DNA of 64,000 bases from Ensifer adhaerens (lineage in GTDB: Bacteria; Pseudomonadota; Alphaproteobacteria; Rhizobiales; Rhizobiaceae): NCBI RefSeq assembly GCF_020035535.1, contig NZ_CP083349.1, positions 1,860,001-1,924,000 of the forward strand. Reading direction: 5' to 3'. Under the pieces are notes generated by a model. It worked only from the letters and a program-made list of their open reading frames with translations. It did not search any database and was not told where the DNA came from. This document shows positions 59,826 to 64,000 of the stretch, one piece after another. Numbering within the stretch: position 1 is the stretch's first letter; every line of letters starts with the position of its first letter. The position numbers were made by a program, and so were the translations under genes.

Positions 59826-62300
59826 TCAACCCTTTCCCTGGCAGGATTCGAGATCGAAGGCGGCAAAGCGCGGCAGCGCACCTGCGCCAAGCGGCACCTT
59901 CGGGGTGAAACGGATGACCTTGGCCTCACCGGCGGTGAGATCAAAGGCGTTGTCGGAATAGCGGCCGGCGACATCCGCCTCGATCATCACATGCAGCGCC
60001 AGGCCGCTCGCCTTGACCGTGACGTCGAAGACGCCCGCGCCTGCGGGCGCGACATCGAGCGTCAGGCCGGATGGCTTGAGGTCGAGCGCCTTGTAGGTGC
60101 CGTTGACGTGATGCCCCTCGCCGCGCATGCCGTTCGATGCCTCGAACGTCCAGAACAGCAGGTTGCCTTCGGGGATGTCAAAAGCGGCAATGCTCACCAG
60201 CGTGACGGCCCGGTCGGGGCTGCAGGTGCCGGCGGCCGCCGTCAGCGGCGTGCGCCTGCCGTCGAGCGAAACGAGGAACGTCTGCAGCTCCACCGTCACC
60301 GGCTCGGCCGTATCGTTGACCATCGAGAAGGCAATCTCCTTGCCGTCCGTGGACGGGATCGCTGCAACCGAAACCGGCTGGAAGAAGCGGCGCACCATAT
60401 AGTGCATCGCCTTCCAGCTGCCGCCATAGTCGAGGCTCGACCAGGAAGCGACCGGCCAGGTGTCGTTGAGCTGCCAGTAGAGCGTGCCCATGCAATGGGG
60501 CTTCAGCGACCGCCAGTAGTCGACGGCGGTACGGATCGCCAGTCCCTGCTGGATCTGGCTCAGGTAAACGAAAGCCGGAAAATCCTTGGGGAAGCGGAAA
60601 TAGCGGAACATCGTACCAGCGATGCGCTCGTTGCCGCCAACGTTCTTCTGGTGGCTCTCGATCACCGGCGACGCGATGTTGAGGTCCTTCTCCGCCGCAA
60701 ACTGGCGAATGACCGGCATCGAGGTATAGGACTGGAAGCCGAACTCCGAGCAGAAGCGCGGACGCACGGTGCGGTAATTGTCGAAGGACTTGTTCTCGTG
60801 CCAGACCGACCAGTAGTGCATGTCACCGGAACCATCGGCATGCCAAGCGTCGCCGAAATCGAGATAGCCCGAAGCCGGGCTCGACGGCCACCAGATCGCC
60901 TCGGGCAGCGCCGCCTTCAGCGCGACCTCGATGGTGCGGTTCAACCGGTCATAGGAGACGAGATAACGGTCGCGATCCTTGCGCGGCTCGTCGAACCAGG
61001 TGAGCGCGCCGACAAGCTCGTTATCGCCGCACCAGACTGCGATCGACGGATGCGACGACAGGCGCTTGGCCTGATAATCCACTTCGGCCGCGACGTTCTC
61101 CAGGAAATCAGGCGTCGAGGGATAGAGGTTGCAGGCGAACATGAAGTCCTGCCAGACCATGAGGCCCAGCCGGTCGCAGAGATCGTAGAACCAGTCCGGC
61201 TCGTAGAAGCCGCCGCCCCAGACGCGGATCATGTTCATGTTGGCGTCGACCGCCGAGGTCAGGAGGTCCTCGCCCCCCTCCGGCGTCACCCGCGACATCA
61301 GCGCATCGGCCGGGATCCAGTTGGCACCCTTGCAGAAGATCTCACGGCCGTTGACGCGGAAAGCAAAGCGGCTGCCGGCCTCGTCCTTGTCGGTCAGAAG
61401 CTCGATGGTGCGGAAGCCGATCTGGCGCGCCACCTGTTCCTGCGGTACCTCGACGGTCAGCCGAGACAGGTGCTGCTCGCCGCTTCCAGCCGGCCACCAG
61501 CGCTTGGGCTCGCTCACGGTGAAGACATGGGTGATGCAGGTCTCGCCCTTGCCGACGGCGCAATCGAGCCGTTCGCGTTCTTCGTCGAGCGCAAAATGAA
61601 TGGGCACGATGCCGGGACCGTCGGCAAAGAGCGTCACGGTCACCACAAGATCGACCGAACCGTCGTCCAGCCAGACCTGCTTGGTCGTCACATGCTCGAT
61701 GCGGGCGATTTCCAGCCGGCAAAGCGCGATCTCGCCATAGACGCCGAGCGGCGCGATCGCGAGGTTCCAGTCCCAGCCGAAATGGCACTGGGGCTTCCTC
61801 AGCATGTTGCAGTTGGCGATCGGCGAATTGCCGGGGTGATAGGGCACATAGAACGGCTGCTCCGCCTGCCGCCGCGCGCCCTCGGCAATCGAGGAATGCA
61901 AGACGATACGGATGCGGTTTTCGCCGGCGACGAGCGCCTTGGAAACGTCCGGCCGGTAACGGCGGAAGCAGTTCTCCGCCTCGAGCACAGCCACGTCGTT
62001 GACGAAGACCGAGGCGACCGTGTCCAGGCTTTCGAGATCGAGATACCAGTAACCCGCGAGATCGCTGTCGGCCACGGACACCGTACGCTCGATCACCCAG
62101 TCCTTGTGCGCCACCCACTGCACGTCGTTTTCGTTGCGGCCGACATAGGGATCGTCGATCACGCCTGTAGCAAGCAAGGCAGAATGCACGTCGCCCGGCA
62201 GCGCGATCGTCAGCGCATGGCTATTGTCAACGGAGCTGAGCTGCCAATCCCCCTGCAAGTCGAGACGGATGGCGGTTGGGATATAGTCCTCAGAGAGCAT
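59826..62300 (-). CDS. Beta-mannosidase, glycoside hydrolase family 2
   Basis: An 824-residue cytoplasmic enzyme (ATG at 62300, MLSEDYIPTAIRLDLQGDWQ) that releases mannose from beta-mannosides. An N-terminal jelly-roll sugar-binding domain leads into the TIM barrel: FCKGANWIPADALMSRVTPE, then MNMIRVWGGGFYEPDWFYDL. The acid/base Glu is in SHPSIAVWCGDNELVGAL and the nucleophile Glu in RPRFCSEFGFQSYTSMPVIR. The C-terminal domains follow. No signal peptide, so oligosaccharides are taken up first, presumably by the ABC transporter encoded upstream in the same operon. Length is typical of the family. Confidence 0.93.
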   Translation of the reverse strand: MLSEDYIPTAIRLDLQGDWQLSSVDNSHALTIALPGDVHSALLATGVIDDPYVGRNENDVQWVAHKDWVIERTVSVADSDLAGYWYLDLESLDTVASVFVNDVAVLEAENCFRRYRPDVSKALVAGENRIRIVLHSSIAEGARRQAEQPFYVPYHPGNSPIANCNMLRKPQCHFGWDWNLAIAPLGVYGEIALCRLEIARIEHVTTKQVWLDDGSVDLVVTVTLFADGPGIVPIHFALDEERERLDCAVGKGETCITHVFTVSEPKRWWPAGSGEQHLSRLTVEVPQEQVARQIGFRTIELLTDKDEAGSRFAFRVNGREIFCKGANWIPADALMSRVTPEGGEDLLTSAVDANMNMIRVWGGGFYEPDWFYDLCDRLGLMVWQDFMFACNLYPSTPDFLENVAAEVDYQAKRLSSHPSIAVWCGDNELVGALTWFDEPRKDRDRYLVSYDRLNRTIEVALKAALPEAIWWPSSPASGYLDFGDAWHADGSGDMHYWSVWHENKSFDNYRTVRPRFCSEFGFQSYTSMPVIRQFAAEKDLNIASPVIESHQKNVGGNERIAGTMFRYFRFPKDFPAFVYLSQIQQGLAIRTAVDYWRSLKPHCMGTLYWQLNDTWPVASWSSLDYGGSWKAMHYMVRRFFQPVSVAAIPSTDGKEIAFSMVNDTAEPVTVELQTFLVSLDGRRTPLTAAAGTCSPDRAVTLVSIAAFDIPEGNLLFWTFEASNGMRGEGHHVNGTYKALDLKPSGLTLDVAPAGAGVFDVTVKASGLALHVMIEADVAGRYSDNAFDLTAGEAKVIRFTPKVPLGAGALPRFAAFDLESCQGKG

Positions 62301-62347
62301 TGTCGTATTCCATCGGTCGACCGGCGATGCCGGCGCTGTCATTGCTG

Positions 62348-62383
62348 GGAGGTGCCGGGCAGAGATCCCTGCCCGGCGCCTCC
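62348..62383 (-). other. Strong intercistronic stem-loop
   Basis: GGAGGTGCCGGGCAG pairs with CTGCCCGGCGCCTCC (15 bp, one wobble) around AGATCC. It sits between the ATPase gene and the beta-mannosidase gene and lacks a U-tract, so it may protect the upstream mRNA segment or cause partial termination, lowering enzyme relative to transporter. Confidence 0.6.
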
Positions 62384-62446
62384 TTGTCTTTACGTCCGCA
62401 CATGCCGTTTCAGCAAAACCGCTTCACACTTTTGCGCGACATGCGC

Positions 62447-63541
62447 CTAGAGTCGGTTCTCGCTTGTCGCGTCGAAGATCGAAGCGACCGCCATGTCGAA
62501 GGAAAGCGTCACCGCCGTGCCCGGCGCATAGCGGCGCTGGCCGGCGATGCGCACCGACATCGATTGACCTGCAAGCTTCAGCCACAACAGGTTGTCGGCA
62601 CCCATCGGCTCCTCGATGTCGACCACCGCCCGGTGCGAGGCTGCCGCCCCGCTTGCCGCCTCGTCGACGCGCACATGTTCGGGGCGCAGGCCCAGCACCA
62701 CCTTCTGCCCGTTGACGAACGGTGCGCGCGACGGATAGGCCGACACGTCGAAATCGACGCCGTTGGCGTGAACATAGGCGCGCTGGTCGCGAAGCTGCAG
62801 TTCGCCACGGAAGAAGTTCATCGACGGCGAGCCGATGAAGCCGGCGACGAACAGGTTTTCCGGCGCGTTGTAGATCGTCATCGGATCGGCAAGCTGCTGG
62901 ATCACGCCACTTTTCATGACCGCGATACGGTCGGCCAGCGTCAGCGCCTCGATCTGGTCGTGGGTGACGTAGATCATCGTGTTCTTCAGCGACTGGTGCA
63001 GCCGCTTGATCTCGACGCGCAGCTCCGAGCGCAACTTGGCGTCGAGGTTGGAGAGCGGCTCGTCGAACAGGAACACGTCGACATCGCGCACCAGCGCCCG
63101 GCCGATCGCCACACGCTGGCGCTGGCCGCCCGAGAGCTCGGAAGGCTTGCGCTTCAGGAGCGGCTGGATCTGCAGGATTTCGGCAGCACGCCGCACGCGC
63201 TTGTCGATCTCCTCCTTCGGCACTTTCGCGACCTGCAGGCCGAACGAAAGGTTCTTCTCCACCGACATCTGCGGATAGAGCGCGTAGGACTGGAACACCA
63301 TGCCGATGCCGCGGTCCTTCGGCTCCTCCCAGGTGACGTTCTTGTTCTTGATGAAGATCTGCCCGTCGCTGACGTCGAGCAGGCCGGCGATGCAGTTGAG
63401 CAGGGTCGACTTGCCGCAGCCGGACGAGCCGAGCAGCACCAGGAACTCGCCGTCCTTGATGTCGAGGTTGAGCGTGTCGAGCACAGTGACGGCACCGAAG
63501 TTCAACGACAGGTCTTTTACCGATACGCTGACGTTTTGCAT
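62447..63541 (-). CDS. Sugar ABC transporter ATP-binding protein, UgpC/MalK type
   Basis: A 364-residue ATPase. Walker A is LGSSGCGKSTLLNCIAG, the signature LSGGQRQRVAIGRALVRD, Walker B VFLFDEPLSNLDAKLR and the switch His IYVTHDQIEAL. The C-terminal 120 residues form the OB/TOBE regulatory domain of the MalK group (VVLGLRPEHVRVDEAAS). It energises the carbohydrate permeases, one of which is encoded 4 bp upstream. The substrate is most likely a mannoside or manno-oligosaccharide given the enzymes in the operon. Confidence 0.94.
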   Translation of the reverse strand: MQNVSVSVKDLSLNFGAVTVLDTLNLDIKDGEFLVLLGSSGCGKSTLLNCIAGLLDVSDGQIFIKNKNVTWEEPKDRGIGMVFQSYALYPQMSVEKNLSFGLQVAKVPKEEIDKRVRRAAEILQIQPLLKRKPSELSGGQRQRVAIGRALVRDVDVFLFDEPLSNLDAKLRSELRVEIKRLHQSLKNTMIYVTHDQIEALTLADRIAVMKSGVIQQLADPMTIYNAPENLFVAGFIGSPSMNFFRGELQLRDQRAYVHANGVDFDVSAYPSRAPFVNGQKVVLGLRPEHVRVDEAASGAAASHRAVVDIEEPMGADNLLWLKLAGQSMSVRIAGQRRYAPGTAVTLSFDMAVASIFDATSENRL

Positions 63542-63545
63542 GTCC

Positions 63546-64000
63546 TTACCCTTTCACTGCGCCGGCGGCGATGCCGCGGACAAAAAGCCGTCCGGAGACG
63601 AAGTAGACGAAGAGCGGCACGGCGCCCGTCAGGATCGTCGCTGCCATGTTGACGTTGTATTCCTTCACGCCCTGGACCGAGTTGACGATGTTGTTGAGCT
63701 GAACCGTCATCGGGTAATATTCCGGCCGGGTGAACACGACGCCGAACAGGAAGTCGTTCCAGATGCCGGTGACCTGCAGGATCATCGCCACGACGAAGAT
63801 CGGCAGCGACATCGGCAGCATGATCCTGAAGTAGATGGTCCAGAAGCCGGCGCCATCGACGCGCGCCGCCTTGAACAGTTCCTCCGGCAGGCCGGCGAAA
63901 TAGTTGCGGAAGAGCAGCGTCAGGATCGGCATGCCGAAGATGGTGTGCACGATGATGAGGCCCGTCAGCGTGCCGTAGATGCCCATTTCCCGGAGCACGA
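63546..64000 (-). CDS. Sugar ABC transporter permease, 5' end outside window
   Basis: The C-terminal 150 residues of a MalG-type inner-membrane permease; the gene runs off the right edge. The cytoplasmic EAA loop that contacts the ATPase is clear: EELFKAARVDGAGFWTIYFR, then IMLPMSLPIFVVAMILQVTG. The end is the usual SGRLFVRGIAAGAVKG. It ends 4 bp before the ATPase start, so both belong to one operon. Other operon members (second permease, binding protein, regulator) should lie to the right. Confidence 0.93.
   Translation of the reverse strand, partial: VLREMGIYGTLTGLIIVHTIFGMPILTLLFRNYFAGLPEELFKAARVDGAGFWTIYFRIMLPMSLPIFVVAMILQVTGIWNDFLFGVVFTRPEYYPMTVQLNNIVNSVQGVKEYNVNMAATILTGAVPLFVYFVSGRLFVRGIAAGAVKG

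Overview
The window is high-GC chromosomal DNA of a Rhizobiales bacterium, most like Sinorhizobium/Ensifer. The grounds are the divergent cobT(cobU)/cobS(cobV) pair, the BigR/YeeE sulfur operon, DUF982 and DUF1289 proteins, the extended UvrB, dispersed mosaic palindromes of the RIME type, and ABC/TRAP sugar and acid uptake operons. No rRNA or tRNA gene and no CRISPR array was seen.

Layout. 1-6.3 kb: cobalamin lower-ligand genes, a small DUF1289/aspartic-protease/membrane-protein run, a NodIJ-like ABC-2 exporter, and a BigR-controlled sulfur transporter pair. 6.3-16 kb: envelope and housekeeping genes (extensin-like lipoprotein, triple Kazal lipoprotein, chemoreceptor, YciA thioesterase, TerC, DUF486, NlpC-like hydrolase, GNAT, Asp/Glu racemase). 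16-21.3 kb: two class III nucleotide cyclases (one with TolB-like and TPR regions, one with CHASE2) facing a FecR-domain protein with a Gln/Ser repeat tail. 21.9-24.9 kb: uvrB, whose coding sequence carries an in-frame palindromic element.

25.0-29.8 kb is an A+T-richer island between uvrB and tyrS. It is a translationally coupled three-gene operon (restriction-fold-like effector candidate, winged-helix middle component, Rad50-like zinc-hook ATPase) matching the predicted ABC-three-component (ABC-3C) conflict systems. An IS2-group IS3 element sits exactly after codon 8 of the ATPase gene and is flanked by perfect 15-bp direct repeats. The repeat rebuilds the reading frame, so the ATPase frame stays open from a TTG inside the IS end. 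This is the most unusual locus here.

29.8-41 kb: tyrS behind what looks like a classical attenuator (16-codon leader peptide with tandem Tyr codons, 1:2 stem, antiterminator, terminator); RIME-like repeats; an HxlR regulator and dehydrogenase pair; LssY-C protein; J-domain protein with a 21-bp tandem repeat array in its upstream region; cspA; dusA; and a run of small orphan genes (lipoproteins, DUF982, a 40-aa membrane peptide). 41-47.5 kb: FAH-family hydrolase, gamma-carbonic anhydrase and a full zinc regulon: zur-znuB-znuC divergent from znuA, then a CobW/ZigA-type GTPase, with three Zur-box-like palindromes. 47.5-56 kb: RcnB-like protein, a GH43 xylosidase with a LacI-type operator, a TRAP transporter (QM on plus, P on minus), a cupin and an aldo/keto reductase. 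56-64 kb: a DUF4274 protein and a minus-strand mannoside/sugar operon (ABC permease, UgpC-type ATPase, GH2 beta-mannosidase, lyxose-isomerase-like protein, sugar isomerase, Gfo/Idh/MocA dehydrogenase) running off the right edge.

All functional calls come from reading the translated sequence; no database search was run.
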